Below, one piece after another: positions 31,504 to 42,345 of a DNA stretch of 64,000 nucleotides. Source of the stretch: Proteles cristata cristata (Eukaryota; Chordata; Mammalia; Carnivora; Hyaenidae). The notes under the pieces were generated by a model, which was not told the DNA's origin, ran no database searches, and saw only the letters and a list, made by a program, of their open reading frames with translations. Position 1 is the first letter of the stretch. Every line of letters starts with the position of its first letter. The stretch lies in assembly GCA_017311185.1 (NCBI GenBank), contig JAESUZ010001735.1, forward strand, positions 1,364,001-1,428,000, in the 5' to 3' direction. Both the position numbers and the translations under genes were made by a program.

Positions 31504-31519
31504 AACTAATAATAAAGTA

Positions 31520-31750
31520 ACAGTAGCAACTGATGTGTTGAGCACTTACTGTGTGCCAGGCTGAATCAAGCCTTTTCCATGTCTTATCTCATTGAATGAA
31601 CCCATAAACTAATGATGTGGGTATTACTCTCATCCCATTTTACAGACGAGGGTGCTGAGGCTCAGAGACTGAAGTGACTTACCCAAGGTCACATGGTCAG
31701 TGAGTAGAAGAGGTGAGACTCAAAGCTAACTCCCTTTCAACCATTCTGCT
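31520..31750 (-). repeat. MIR element, minus
   Basis: 'gcacttactgtgtgccaggc', 'ctcatcccattttacagacg', 'agtgacttacccaaggtcac', 'atggtcagtgagtagaagag' are reverse-complement MIR; nearly full length. Confidence 0.9.
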
Positions 31751-32063
31751 GGGAGCTTGGTGAGTAGCGAAGTCACTAAATGAGGGACCAGCTTCCCCTC
31801 TCTCCCTCCCTACCACTAGCTAATGACCTGGAGATGTTGACTGAAGGGCAACAGAATTGAGGAATCTGGTTTGTTCATTGCAGGGAAAAGCCAGAGGGTC
31901 TTCTTGGAGGAGTGCTTCGAAAGGCCTAACAGGAAACAGCCCTGGGGCTCCCGACCTCCCCTCGTCGAGTTACGTGCCTGCCATCCCTTGACTCTGGATT
32001 CATTCCTTCTCCTTCACAGCTTAAAGCTACTTTTGGATATGTAGATTCTCCCATCAAATGTCA
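31751..32063. other. Unassigned DNA, no gene seen
   Basis: Nothing recognisable. Confidence 0.35.
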
Positions 32064-32077
32064 GCCCCTCCATCCTT

Positions 32078-32302
32078 TTTTTTTTTTTTTTAAATATTTT
32101 TATTTATTTCTATGAGAGAGAGAGACAGCAGCGTGAGCAGGGGAGGGTCAGAGAGAGAGGGAGTCACAGACTGAAACAGGCTCCAGGCTCTGAGCTGGCA
32201 GTCAGCACAGAGCCCGACGCGGGGCTCGAACCCACGAACCGCGAGATCATGACCCAAGCGAAAGTCGGACGCTTAACCGACTAAGCCACCCAGGCGCCCC
32301 GG
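32078..32302 (-). mobile_element. Young SINEC copy, minus, with exact target duplication
   Basis: Well-preserved minus-strand SINE. The tail is a T run of about 16 on plus. gcccctccatcctt flanks it at 32064-32077 and 32303-32316. The B-box CpGs are retained (cgaacccacgaaccgcg). Confidence 0.97.
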
Positions 32303-32334
32303 GCCCCTCCATCCTTAATGCCTTGACGGGTGTC

Positions 32335-32480
32335 CGAATGCCCGAGCTTTTTTCTCAGGCAGCTCTTTCTCACTCGACTCCTTTTCCCAACCTGCCCACA
32401 TTCAACCAGCTCAGATCTTCCTCAGGCAGGTTTTCTGGCCTCTCCCAGCTTGCTCTGCACTCTCCCTGTGGCCAGCAACT
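32335..32480 (+). repeat. L2-like fragment, plus
   Basis: 'cagctcagatcttcctcagg' and 'caggttttctggcctctccc' recall the L2 segment that reads 'cagacatcacctcc...gccttcc'. Weak. Confidence 0.3.
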
Positions 32481-33215
32481 CTGGAGTTGATCATCTGGGA
32501 TGATGACCTGGCCCGGCTCTTTATAAAGTTGTTCATTTCAAAGACACGCAGCTCCTCGTGGGATCCCATGAACCACTGACGAAGCCCATTTATAACTACA
32601 CGCGGTCACATTCCCCCTGCCTGAGATTACAGTCAGGTAAAAGAAATAGTCATCTACAGTTCTAACGATGATTTACTGATTCAGCATTGACCTGACGTCA
32701 AATGTGTCCTGGGCCCCGAGAGCTCAGAGACGCACAAGATGGGGCCGGTCCTCGGAATATCCAGCATGATGGATGAGCTGGTTATGCAGGCCGGACCTGG
32801 GGAGGGGGAGAGGGTTAGCTGTGTTGTGGAGCTCAGATGAGGGACACACCTACGGCCCCTCTTCAGTAACAGTTATTTATTCTTCATAAACCAGAAGCTG
32901 ATTCTGGAGGGGACCTGGGAGAGAGAAGATAATACATTCTTCCCTGATTTTCTTGGTGCAAGACTGCTTCTGGATTTATTGGACTAACTAGAGCTGCCCC
33001 CTGAGAGGCACAGTCACTGAGGGGAGGGGAGGCAGGTGAGCCCAGCATACCTGGAGGGCCGATTTCAGGGCAGATTGTGCCATTGAGATGCTGGAAATAA
33101 AAAAGAAAAGCAAACATATTTTTGCCCTGTATTATATCAACTTAAGCACATTTGTTTACCAGAAAACATTATGTTGCTGCTGGAAACGGAAGTACAATAT
33201 TTTTCTAATGCACTT
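32481..33215. other. Unassigned DNA, no gene seen
   Basis: About 0.7 kb of single-copy-looking sequence. A minus-strand frame of 77 codons (32884-33117) has no recognisable domain. Confidence 0.4.
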
Positions 33216-33231
33216 TAAAATACATATCTAA

Positions 33232-33566
33232 TGGGGCAACTGGGTGGCTCAGTTAGTTAAATGTCCGAGCCTTCTTTTTTAAAAATGTTTATTTATTTAT
33301 TGAGAGAGAAAATGAGCAGGGGAGGGCAGAGGATCTGAAGCAGGCTCTGTGCTGTCAGGGCAGCAGTAAGCCCCATGTGGGGCTTGAACTCATGAACTCT
33401 GAGATCATGACCTGAGCTGAAGTCAGATGCTTAACCAACTGAGCCACCCAGGTGCCCCATATTCAGGCCATGATCTTATGGTTCATGAGTTCAAGCCCCG
33501 TGTTGGGCTCTATGCTGACAGCATGAAGCCTGCTTGAGATTCTCTCTCTCAAAATATAAAATAGAC
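33232..33566 (+). mobile_element. SINEC, plus, split by another SINE
   Basis: The head (ggggcaactgggtggctcag) lies at 33232-33268. The tRNA-like B box and tail resume at about 33459-33566 (tatggttcatgagttcaagc). Outer flanks 'aaaatacatatctaatg' (about 33215-33231) and 'aaaatacatatgtaatg' (about 33569-33585) form the original target duplication. Confidence 0.93.
33269..33458 (-). mobile_element. SINEC, minus, inserted inside a SINE
   Basis: A minus-strand SINE from tail (aaaaatgtttatttattt) to head (gagccacccaggtgcccc at 33458) that interrupts the plus-strand copy in its tRNA-like region. No clean duplication is visible at the inner junctions. Confidence 0.93.
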
Positions 33567-33734
33567 TTTAAAAATACATATGTAATGTTCAAACTTTAAA
33601 ATATATATATATCCTCATTCCACCTGACATCATCTTTGTATTTCAGTTCAATATGTATCACCCTTTGGAAAATGCATCATGTCAATAATAATCATCCTGA
33701 TAATGAAAGTAATAAAGAAAAATGATACACATAG

Positions 33735-33965
33735 GGCTTCCTATATCCCAGGCACTGTTCTAAGTACTTTTACTTATATTTGCTCATGTGATCCTAATGA
33801 CAGCCATGTGAGGAGGTACAGCTATTATCTCCCACTTTACAGATGGAGACACTGAAGCACAGAGAGGTTTTAGCAACTTCCTCCAGGCCACAGTGTGTAC
33901 GTAGTAGAGCCAGGCTGGCACCTAGCAGCCTTACTCTTTTAACCATTTGATCACTCTGTCTCTGC
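33735..33965 (-). repeat. MIR element, minus
   Basis: 'ccaggcactgttctaagtac', 'tctcccactttacagatgga', 'gacactgaagcacagagagg', 'agtagagccaggctggcacc' are reverse-complement MIR, near full length. Confidence 0.92.
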
Positions 33966-34099
33966 CAACGCTCTTTCTACTGCAACTATGGTAGATTTGG
34001 GCTTGATGCTCAACCAGACTCTTGAGGAAGAAAGGGACACTTGTTCATGTCCGTTAGCTCAAGGAAACATCCATCCCACACTGACAGGTAGGTGAGAAA

Positions 34100-34225
34100 G
34101 GTATTAGAGTCCCATTTTACAGTTGAGGAATCTGAGGCAGAGAGCGTGCAGTTGACATGTCCAAGGTCACACAGGCAGTGAGTGGGAGAGCCGAGAATCA
34201 AGCTCGAAGCCCCGGAAGGCAAGTC
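34100..34225 (-). repeat. MIR fragment, minus
   Basis: 'cccattttacagttgaggaa', 'tccaaggtcacacaggcagt' and 'gagtgggagagccgagaatc' match the reverse-complement MIR core. Confidence 0.85.
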
Positions 34226-34757
34226 CAGGCTTATTTCTCCCTGGCAGCATCTCGCTGGTAACACCAGGCTGACTGATTAATAACTAATACTTGTTGACTT
34301 GTCATAAAAGCTTGTCTTGCCAAGTCCTGCGGCATCTTCTCTGTAATTACCCTATTTTCTCCGAAGGGGGTTAATGGGCTTCCCCAAGACCCGCTTCTCT
34401 CTCGGTGGAAGGGATCTGTCGGGGAGCATAGTCAGGTCTCGGGGACCCAGCAATTCTCTCTCTCTCTTTTTCTTGCTCCCCTGTCTCTCTGTTCTATTTA
34501 CTTGTTTTGTCTTTGATCCCCGGTGAGGAGTTGTGCTCCTGGAAAGCTGCCCTGTGACATTTCTTCCCATTTGTGTTCCTGATGGTAGCATTTCCCCAGA
34601 GGCTCTCAAAGAGAAGGAGGGAGCGAATAAAGCTCCGTGTGCCCTGGTGGTGAGATCCAGCGACAGAGCCTGGTGGCAGGGCTGGCGCTTTGAGGTCGAG
34701 TCCTTTATGTTGTCGGGCTTCCATCCGTGTGCACATGTGTGCAGATGCGTGTGCATG
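34226..34757. other. Unassigned DNA, no gene seen
   Basis: No repeat recognised. The minus-strand frames of 108-152 codons here gain length from the adjacent (CA)n array and are not credible. Confidence 0.4.
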
Positions 34758-34765
34758 CACACACA

Positions 34766-34808
<43 letters not shown>

Positions 34809-34813
34809 ACACA
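34758..34813. repeat. (CA)n microsatellite, interrupted
   Basis: A dinucleotide array with an AAAC interruption near 34767 and a CATA interruption near 34802. Confidence 0.95.
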
Positions 34814-34973
34814 TGCCCACCGTATTGTTTAGAACAACTGTGATATGAGGGAAGCCCTGGGTCCTCTGGCCCAGTCGTGATTCCTAAGGCTGATTGCTTA
34901 GCAATCCATAGCAATGGATTAAAGTCCATTGTTATGGACTTCTCATTGTAGGTCCCTCTGGCAGACAGTCTCT

Positions 34974-35445
34974 ATTGGTTCCCTGTGGCTGCTATGACAG
35001 ATGGCAACAAACCAAGTGGCTTAAAACAACACAGATTTATTATCTTATACCTCTGGAGGTCAGAAGTCCTAAAATCAACGCGTTGGAAGGGCTATGCTCT
35101 TTTTGGAGGCTCGGGGTGGGGAGATCTGTTTCATCGCCTTTTCAAGCTTGTAGAGACTGTCCTCATTCCTATGGCCCTTTCCTCCATCTTCAAGGCCACC
35201 ATTATAGCATCTTCATCTCGCTCTCGCTCTCAATCCTACACTCCTCCTCCTCCCGTTTTCCTTTATGAGGATTCTTATGATTACATTGTGCCCAACCACA
35301 TGGCCCAGGATAATCTCTCTGTCTCAAGACCCTTCACTTAATCATGCCCATAGAATCTCGTTTGCCTTATAAGGCAACATACTCACCACTTCTGAGGATT
35401 AGGACGTGGACATCTTTAGGGGCCATTATTGTGCACCCCCCTCCA
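34974..35445 (-). mobile_element. ERVL-MaLR type solo LTR, minus
   Basis: The plus strand reads the reverse complement of a MaLR LTR: 'ccctgtggctgctatgacag', 'gtggcttaaaacaacacaga', 'ctctggaggtcagaagtcc', 'atggcccaggataatctctc', 'cttctgaggattaggacgtg', 'ttaggggccattattgtgc'. No internal region. Confidence 0.8.
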
Positions 35446-35554
35446 AGTGAAATGAGAGCATTGTTCTCCTCCGTCTCAGGACCCATCTTCCTGGGAGACA
35501 ATATCTCACACTGGGGCCTGAAACTATTTAGATTCGCACCCTGAGCTTCCCCCA

Positions 35555-35690
35555 CTTCCTAGCTGTGTTACCTGGGGCAAGTCACCTGACCTCTCTGTGT
35601 CTAATCTCCTCATCTCTGAGAGGGTTAAAACTTCACTACTAAGTCACGGATAGTATTGGAATGATAAAGCATGCACTGGGTGAATAATAA
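35555..35690 (+). repeat. MIR fragment, plus
   Basis: 'cctagctgtgttacctgggg', 'caagtcacctgacctctctg' and 'atctcctcatctctgagagg' follow the MIR core. Confidence 0.85.
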
Positions 35691-35719
35691 ACACCAAAAG
35701 TAAATGGGAGAGATCATCA

Positions 35720-35965
35720 TAATTAGGGATGCTGTGTAGCATAATAGTTATAAACTCTGAGGACCTCTGTTCAAATCCCAGTTCCACCACATATGGAGGG
35801 AGTGGCCTCAGGCTAGTTGCTTTCAGCGTCTGAGTCTTAGTCTCCTCATTTGTCAAATGGAAATAAAACTATAACCATCCTGACCCCTAGGCTTGCTGTG
35901 AGCACAAACTAATAGTGGGGTGCACGTGAGTCTCCCAACACAGAGTGGGTAGCTTTTGTGGCTAT
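35720..35965 (+). repeat. MIR element, plus
   Basis: 'gttcaaatcccagttccacc', 'tctcctcatttgtcaaatgg' and the following 'cttgctgtgagcacaaac' follow MIR order, near full length. Confidence 0.85.
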
Positions 35966-36569
35966 AGTCGTCACCATCGCCATCACTGCCCATCCCCCCT
36001 GGGGGTGACTGAGAGACTTAGTGGGCTGCCTCTGGCCTCAGCAGAGCAAGGACAGGATGGAACCACTTGCTGAATCCAGGACCCTGAAAAATGGCATGGC
36101 AGTGCTCCATCCAGTAGAGAATCAGAGCCTGGCTGGGCTGAGCCTCGAGGTGTCTGGTTTCGAGGTGTCTCCTTGCTGCAGATCTGTTGGAACTTACAGC
36201 AGCCTCTGGTTCTTTTAAACCAAGAGCTCTCCAGGAGCTCCCAGGACAAAATAAGGGTTTAGAGATGGTGACCAGGGCAGCGTGGGGGATGGGGCAAAAT
36301 CCCCAGAAAAGGGGGGGCTAGTTCCTAGATGTCGTGGTCATCAGGGAAGGTGCAGAGCTCTGGTTTCAACCATATTATCATTTTAAAATTTTGCTGCAAA
36401 GCCCTGGGTTTCAATGAAGGCTTGGGCAGATGCCCAGTATGCAAAACACTTAAAAGCACAGCTGCTCTAGTTGAAACCAGGATGTGTGTGGGGGGCAACT
36501 CAGGCCTCCTTTTCACTTCACCAGGGGCCTCTAGGGGGGCCAGTTTGAGGGGAAAAAAACCTAACAGGG
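35966..36569. other. Unassigned DNA, no gene seen
   Basis: G+C-richer single-copy-looking sequence. The minus frame of 128 codons (36325-36711) overlaps a MIR and is rejected. Confidence 0.4.
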
Positions 36570-36810
36570 TGGCACAAACACAGGTCTTGGAGTCAGACAG
36601 ACCTAGGATTGCATCCCTGCCTCTGCCACCATCTAGCTGTGAACTTTGGGGTTTCATTAAGCCTGCTTGAGCCTCAGTCTTTTCATCTGAAAATGGGACA
36701 CTAAATAGCATTCACCTCATACACTTGTGTAAACTCTAGATAGTAAGTGTAAAGTACTTAGCATAGTGCACGGTACGTGTCGAAGCATTTAGCAGGTGGT
36801 AGCTATTTTC
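36570..36810 (+). repeat. MIR element, plus
   Basis: 'ggagtcagacagacctagga', 'gcctcagtcttttcatctga' and 'taagtgtaaagtacttagca' follow MIR order. Confidence 0.88.
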
Positions 36811-36889
36811 ATTTCCTAAAGGAGATAGGAATTAGAGACAGACCCTTCAGAATACGTACCTAATCCCCAAGGAAGCTGTGAGGTAGAGT

Positions 36890-37055
36890 AGACATTCCTT
36901 GGGACCAGGAGCCAAAAGACCTGGGAAATATTGGGTTCTGATTCTACCACTAGTGTTCTGTGTGACTTTAATCCCCATCTTCTTGAATTACTCTTCAGAT
37001 ATTTATTGAGGGCCTGCTATGTGCCAGGCACTGTCCTAGGTGCTGGAACATAGGT
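36890..37055. repeat. MIR (+) then short L2 (-) fragments
   Basis: 'agacctgggaaatattggg' and 'ctaccactagtgttctgtgt' are MIR-like to about 36975. 'cagatatttattgagggcct' and 'tgtgccaggcactgtcctag' at 36990-37045 are L2 3' end in reverse. Confidence 0.65.
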
Positions 37056-37229
37056 TTTGGTACCTGAAAGACCTAAGTCCCAGACCCAACTTTGCTACTT
37101 CTCAGCCCTTTGTCTCTGAATAATTCCCTACCCCTCCCTGGTCCTCACTTTCCCCATGTATAAAGCAAGGGGTCTTCCCAGAAAAGATTCAATGACATCT
37201 TGCCAAAAAATCATAGAGCATATTTGAAC

Positions 37230-37402
37230 TTGACTATGAGAGAGTCATTTTGCAGCATGGACTTTGGAATTATATAACCCTGGGTTTGAATTCTGTGTCT
37301 GCCACTTACTGTGTAACCTTATGCAATGGACTTAACTTCTTGAAGCTGTTTCCTCATCTTTATTTTTTTTTAAATATTTTTTATTTATTTCTAGGAGAGA
37401 GA

Positions 37403-37439
<37 letters not shown>

Positions 37440-37760
37440 TGAGCAGGGGAGGGTCAGAGAGAGAGGGAGTCTCAGGCTGAAACAGGCTCCAGGCTCTGAG
37501 CTGTCAGTCAGCACAGAGCCCGATGCGGGGCTCGAACCCACAAACTGCGAGATCATGACCTAAGCGAAAGTCGGACGCTTAACTGACTAAGCCACCCAGG
37601 CGCCCCAGTTTCCTCATCTTTAAAATGGCAGTAATAATACACTCAAAGGGTCATGGTGAGGATTGAAGGAGACGATATATGTAAACTCTGTAGCAGAATG
37701 ACTGGTACATAGTCAGTTCTCAATAAATGCTAGCTGCTATCACTACTGTTGCCACCAAAA
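37230..37760 (+). repeat. MIR element, plus, split by a young SINE
   Basis: The MIR 5' half is 37230-37362 ('ctgggtttgaattctgtgtc', 'tgaagctgtttcctcatc') and the 3' half is about 37608-37760 ('ggtcatggtgaggattgaag', 'gttctcaataaatgctagct'). The break lies inside the duplicated gtttcctcatcttta. Confidence 0.9.
37363..37607 (-). mobile_element. Young SINEC copy, minus, inside a MIR
   Basis: Well-preserved minus-strand SINE with a (GA)n expansion at about 37396-37438. gtttcctcatcttta flanks it at 37348-37362 and 37608-37622. Confidence 0.97.
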
Positions 37761-38093
37761 TCATCGCCATCATCATCATCAAGGTCATCACATCATTGTG
37801 ATCATGATGATCACGATCATTTATAAAGTGATGCTCTAAATGATATCTAAGACTGAAATTTTACGTTCTACTTTTTAAGGGGGAGAATTAAGTGACAAAT
37901 GTGGTAGTTCAGTCTGGGCCATCTGAGTGGGACACTTTAGAGGAGGGTTCCCAGTAGAGAGGATTCTTCTTCACTTCACAGTCCTAAACAGATCTTGGTC
38001 TGCTTGAGATATCCTTTCCTTTTCCTATAGAAAGTAGGAATAGGGCCCTTGAGATCTGGAACACTGGAAGCTACAGAAATAAATTTTTCTATG
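37761..38093. other. Unassigned DNA with an impure ATC-rich patch
   Basis: An imperfect (ATC/GATC) patch at about 37755-37825 contains a short self-complementary stretch (tgatcatgatgatca). Nothing else recognised. Confidence 0.45.
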
Positions 38094-38110
38094 TATATTT
38101 CTCCTTTTTA

Positions 38111-38298
38111 ATATATATATTTTTGTTTATTTATTTTGAGAGAGAGCAGGGAAGATGCAGAGAGAGAGAATGGGAGAGAGAGAGAATCCCAAGTAGGCTC
38201 TGAGCTGTCAGTGCAGAGCCTAATGTGGGGCTCGAGGTTATGACCTGAACTGAAATCAAGAGTTGGAAGCTCAACCGGCTGAGCCACCCAGGTGCCCT
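38111..38298 (-). mobile_element. SINEC, minus, with target-site duplication
   Basis: A diverged minus-strand SINE of the 'gaaatcaagagttggaagc' subtype. Flanks tatatttctccttttta (38094-38110) and tatatttcttctttta (38299-38314). Confidence 0.94.
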
Positions 38299-38589
38299 TA
38301 TATTTCTTCTTTTAATGATTTTATTTTCTTGTTTCTGTATTTCACTTCATATCTTTTGGGGATGGGTCTTTGGCCAAGGCTCTATTGCCTGATTTAGACC
38401 TCCTATAATCTCTCAACTTCATCCTGCTCACACCACATGCTGAAAGGTGAGGCTTGGCACATCGTGGGCTGGCTGTCAATTGCTTTCTCCTTCTGTCAAA
38501 ACATTTGCGTTGTAGGACAGTTTATGGAGTATGGGATCCTAGCAGCCCACAACTTTGGTGTTCTTCATGTTGCTTTTTACGTTTTGGAA

Positions 38590-38690
38590 AATTGGGTCGT
38601 CATATCCTCATTTTACAGTTGGAACTTAGAGACATTAAATGACTTTTCCAAGGTTGTATGACAGTAGAACTGGGTCCCAGAAATCTGTCA
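38590..38690 (-). repeat. MIR fragment, minus
   Basis: 'atatcctcattttacagttg' and 'gacttttccaaggttgtatg' match the reverse-complement MIR core. Confidence 0.72.
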
Positions 38691-39079
38691 AATGCTTACT
38701 CAACTAAGCCCCTTAGAAATTTAGGTGTGCTAAGCCTTTCATGCACTGAATTCTGAGGCATTCAAGATACAGGTCAGAAATCTGAAGCAACGTGGGTGAA
38801 GACAGGTCAGCTGGGCTGAGTTTTGGGGGGGTAAAAACCACGTGGAGGCTTCCACACTGGGGTCAAACGCTTCCCAGCAGAGAGAGCAATGAAGGTCTGG
38901 GGGCGTGTGTGGGAAAGGGGCTGTGAACTTACAGCTCCTGCCTCTGAGACTGAGCGACAATATTAGAACAAGTGTGTGGTAGGTAGGCTGTCACCGTCTT
39001 CACTGTGTGATGTCGAGAAGTCCCGTCCCCCCACCCCCCGCATCCCACGACACCCCCTTCTCTGCTCTAACCATCCAAT
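38691..39079. other. Unassigned DNA, no gene seen
   Basis: Single-copy-looking sequence upstream of the CpG-rich block. Confidence 0.4.
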
Positions 39080-39440
39080 AACTTAACTTCGCTGTCTGAG
39101 GGTTCGCTTCCTGCCCATCCCTCCGCCGCCGCATCTTAGCGCTGTCCGCGGTGCTGATCGCCAATCTCCTGATCGCCGGTTCGACCAGCGGGGATCTCTG
39201 GTGCGCCCAACCTCTCCTCCTGGCTTCCCACCTTTCTTTCTCCAGGCACCTCACACATAATCACGAGTGGGAGGGCGGCTCGGTTCCCCCTGCGCCGGGA
39301 AGCTTCTGCCCCCTCCTTTGCTCACACAGGGTTTTGCAGCAGTGGTGGCAGCTGCCACTGATTCGGGCACTGGGGAAAGCAATTGATTCGTCTACTGCCA
39401 GCAGCCCGGAGTTGCCTACGCGGACGCGGACGACAGAGAG
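39080..39440. promoter_or_regulatory. CpG-rich island-like block, candidate promoter
   Basis: I count about 27 CpG dinucleotides in roughly 360 bases. The surrounding DNA is CpG-poor outside young SINEs, and by hand the CpG observed/expected ratio is near that of a true island. Clusters are at 39121-39185 (cctccgccgccgc, ctgtccgcggtgctgatcgc) and 39415-39432 (ctacgcggacgcggacg). No TATA box and no SINE explain it. No coding exon could be tied to it. A donor-like gtaagt lies at 39865-39870. Either strand could be transcribed. Inference only. Confidence 0.45.
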
Positions 39441-39630
39441 AAAGGGAAATAGAGAGGAAGAAAGAGGGGGGGTGGAGAGAACTCAGAGCGAAAAACCTTC
39501 ATCCATGTGGAGGGCAGTCTGACGGAGCCACTGTCTTTGCCTTGTCCGCTGACTGGTCTGAGTTTTCTCTTCTTCTGGCAGTGGTATTTCTTTTTGTCTT
39601 GGTCCTGCATGATTTAGGGGTAGTTGATGC

Positions 39631-39631
<1 letters not shown>

Positions 39632-39683
<52 letters not shown>
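39632..39683. repeat. (TG)n microsatellite
   Basis: A pure TG array of about 26 units, about 190 bp from the CpG-rich block. Long TG arrays can adopt Z-DNA. Confidence 0.97.
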
Positions 39684-39686
<3 letters not shown>

Positions 39687-41740
39687 GTGCTTTGCTTTTA
39701 TTTTGGGAAGAGTAGGAGAATCAAATGAACAATTTTCTTTCAGGCACCTCCACTGAGCTTTCAAACCAAGTCATCGGGAGTTAGCATCTTCCCACCCGGC
39801 AGGGAAGGGAGGAGTTGGCAGGAATTTGGCTCACCCATTCCCTCTGCAATCCTCTGGTGTGGTGGTAAGTGCTCTTCTTCTCAATTGTGTAAATGGGCTG
39901 GGGGCACTGGGATCCCCGTTGGGATGAGGAGTGTCTGTGAGCTGGTGGGATAGAGGGTGAGTGGGGGGAGGGGTGTTGAGGAATGACCACATTTATTTGC
40001 CCACATTCTGCAGTGTTTGATTGCCTAAGCGGCACCCCAAAGCTAAATGAGATTTCGGCTCGGTGCCCAAGGAGGGGGTAAAATATGCTCCTGTTTTAGG
40101 GAATGCGATCAAAATTGTGGCTTCTGCCCAATTTTTACCCTCTCCCTTGCAGCAGAAGCTGTTGAAAGTAGCCAGCAGTTCTCTGAGTGGATTAACCCTT
40201 CATGGCATGGCCAGCCTGTACAAAGGGTCTCTGGGTGTTCTGATCTAATGGGTGGGCACCTTGGCCCTGGATGGGAGACGGTCACCTGAGACTGAAAGGC
40301 TACCCCTTGCTGAGGGTCACCTAGGCACACCAGGTGAGGCGTGCGTAGGGCAGGGTTCAGAAGCTACCATCTTCCAGGTACAGCCGAGTAATTTAAATTT
40401 AGTGATTTTTGCAAACCTGGCTGTTCTCAGCTTCCTGAAATGGGAGATCTGGGAGCCATGAAGGGACTACATTTTGCTTGGAATGAGTGATCAGGCAGGC
40501 CAGGAGGGAGCAGGCAGCAGCCTGCTGAGCAGACGATGTTTTATTTTCACAGGTGGTGTAACCTGTAAGTGATTGTATGGGGGTGCATCCTGGCACCAGC
40601 CCAGGGGACTCCATCCTGAGCCTGTCTCAGAGTAGGCAAAGAAGGGAGCAGGGTTTGTTCAGGTTCTGGGGAAGGACTCTAGCTTCCGGCTTCAGATCTG
40701 TTCCAAAGCAGACCAAACCCCGATCTAGTTTCTTTATCTGAGATCCTGATGGGATAAGCCTGCACCAACCTGTTAGTGAGTGGGAAGTTGAGGTTTCTTG
40801 TAACTGAATCCAAAAACTCACATTTAATTTTAAAACGCCTTTGCTGCTAATCTGTGACCCATCCAAAGGAGATTTCTCTCTGCTTTCTGCTTTGATTACA
40901 TCTACCTTTCTGGAAATGAATGTCCTTATTTTTAGCATCTTCACTATTATCCCGGGGGCCACTTCAGTCTTCCGTCCCCCCAAGGATTTCTCTGTAGGCT
41001 CTTGTTCTTGGTGGTGGAGGAATAAAATGTCAGCCCCGGAGACTGGCAAGCCTCAAATGTAGGCAGGGCCCACTCAGTGATTATCTCCAGCCCCAGAGCC
41101 AAGTAGGGACACCATAATCCTAGAGCATGTGCCTGCTCAGGTAGAGCGTGTGAGGCAGAGCGGGTGGGCTGTTCCATGGTTAGTGTCAAAGACTCAATCC
41201 TCCAAATCCCATGCTTCTGAGTAGGAAGTTGCCTTAGTTTCCTCCCGGGCAAGCCTCAAGTGTGAATGATTGGCAGGAAGAAATTTGGTTCGGAAGAGGA
41301 GCCGCAAGGTCTCGCCATGGGTGAAATTTAAAATATGGAACTTCGGCATTCCGTGGTCAAACTGGATGATGGCCGGGGTCCTGGAGTAGGGGTGCCCTAG
41401 TGTGCTAAGTGTTAACTCTTTAATTGCCAGGTTATGGGGAGTTTGGCAGGGAGGAACAGGGAGAGTATCAGGGGAGCCACAGGGGCCTCAGTGCAACATC
41501 ACCATCTAGTACAGGAGTATTTCAGTGTTTTAACAACCGGTGTGGCCAGGCAGAACGTGCTCGCTAGCCCTGCTGAGGGAGCTGGGACTGGGTTTTTAAC
41601 ATGTGGGTGCTTTTAAAACCTCTCCTTGCTGCTTCTCAGCCTTATTTCCTTGGGGGTGGCTAAGATCCAGAAGGCTGCCCTCCCTCCTCCCCCATCACAT
41701 TTGAAATGGTGCATTGTGGTGCACCAGGGAAAGGGAGACA
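39684..41740. other. 2-kb repeat-poor DNA, no gene proven
   Basis: No transposon recognised. It contains a donor-like gtaagt (39865-39870), an acceptor-like ctctcccttgcag (about 40140-40152) and a complex A+T-richer part (40790-41030). Frames up to 140 codons (40627-41049, minus) have no recognisable domain. This is a plausible place for non-coding exons or enhancers, but nothing is demonstrable. Confidence 0.4.
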
Positions 41741-41850
41741 GAAGCTTCTGGAAAGAGGCTTGGCCTTGGACCAGGAGAGCTGGGTTCCAGCCCCAACTCT
41801 GCCTCCCGTTTCCGGGCCTCAGTTTCCCTGTAGGTGCAACGAGGCACCTG
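41741..41850 (+). repeat. MIR-like fragment, plus
   Basis: 'ctgggttccagccccaactc' and 'gggcctcagtttccctgtag' resemble MIR. Short. Confidence 0.5.
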
Positions 41851-42234
41851 GTCTAGGTGACTGAGGTCTTGTAACCGTCTGATAGGAGTGTGTGTGCAGG
41901 TGTCCTTCTAGGAGGGGTGTGTGCCATGTTTGGGAATTTGTCACGTGTGTCCAGGAGGCCCTGTTTGGGGTGAGCCGCGATGGGGATCTCTTGTGAGAAT
42001 TTTGCGAGGTTCCTAGAATCTCGTGCTAAGATGGAGAGGGGTCTGCTTTATTTGTGGCCTCAGATACATAGGCATACAGATATTGCAGCATTTGAAGGCT
42101 CTGCAGAGATTTATCCCAAGGGGTGGCAGCCAGGACCCCTTTGAGAGCCTCCACTCTGAAAAGATGCACATTCATCCAAACACGCAACTCCCGGGGATCC
42201 AGGGACCCTCCCTCATGCCCACCTGAGCACCTCA

Positions 42235-42345
42235 GGTTTGGAATCTCTGATCTAGTCTAACCCCTCAGGGGGGAGCCCAGAGAGGACAAGTGGCTTGTCT
42301 AAGACCACACAGCAAATCATGACAGAGCAACATACAAATCTGCCA
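42235..42345 (-). repeat. MIR fragment, minus
   Basis: 'gagaggacaagtggcttgtc' and 'taagaccacacagcaaatca' match the reverse-complement MIR core. Confidence 0.65.

Noticed and set aside
34352..34820. 152- and 108-codon minus-strand frames
   Set aside because: Begin in the (CA)n array, giving Cys-Val repeats. The remainder shows no similarity to known proteins.
39383..39715. 110-codon frame with a hydrophobic stretch next to the CpG island, resembling a signal peptide
   Set aside because: The hydrophobic part runs straight into Cys-Val repeats from the (TG)n array, and no splice donor gives a sensible first coding exon.
40140..40260. Acceptor-like ctctcccttgcag followed by an open stretch
   Set aside because: No matching donor or known peptide. 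Such acceptor-like tracts are common by chance.
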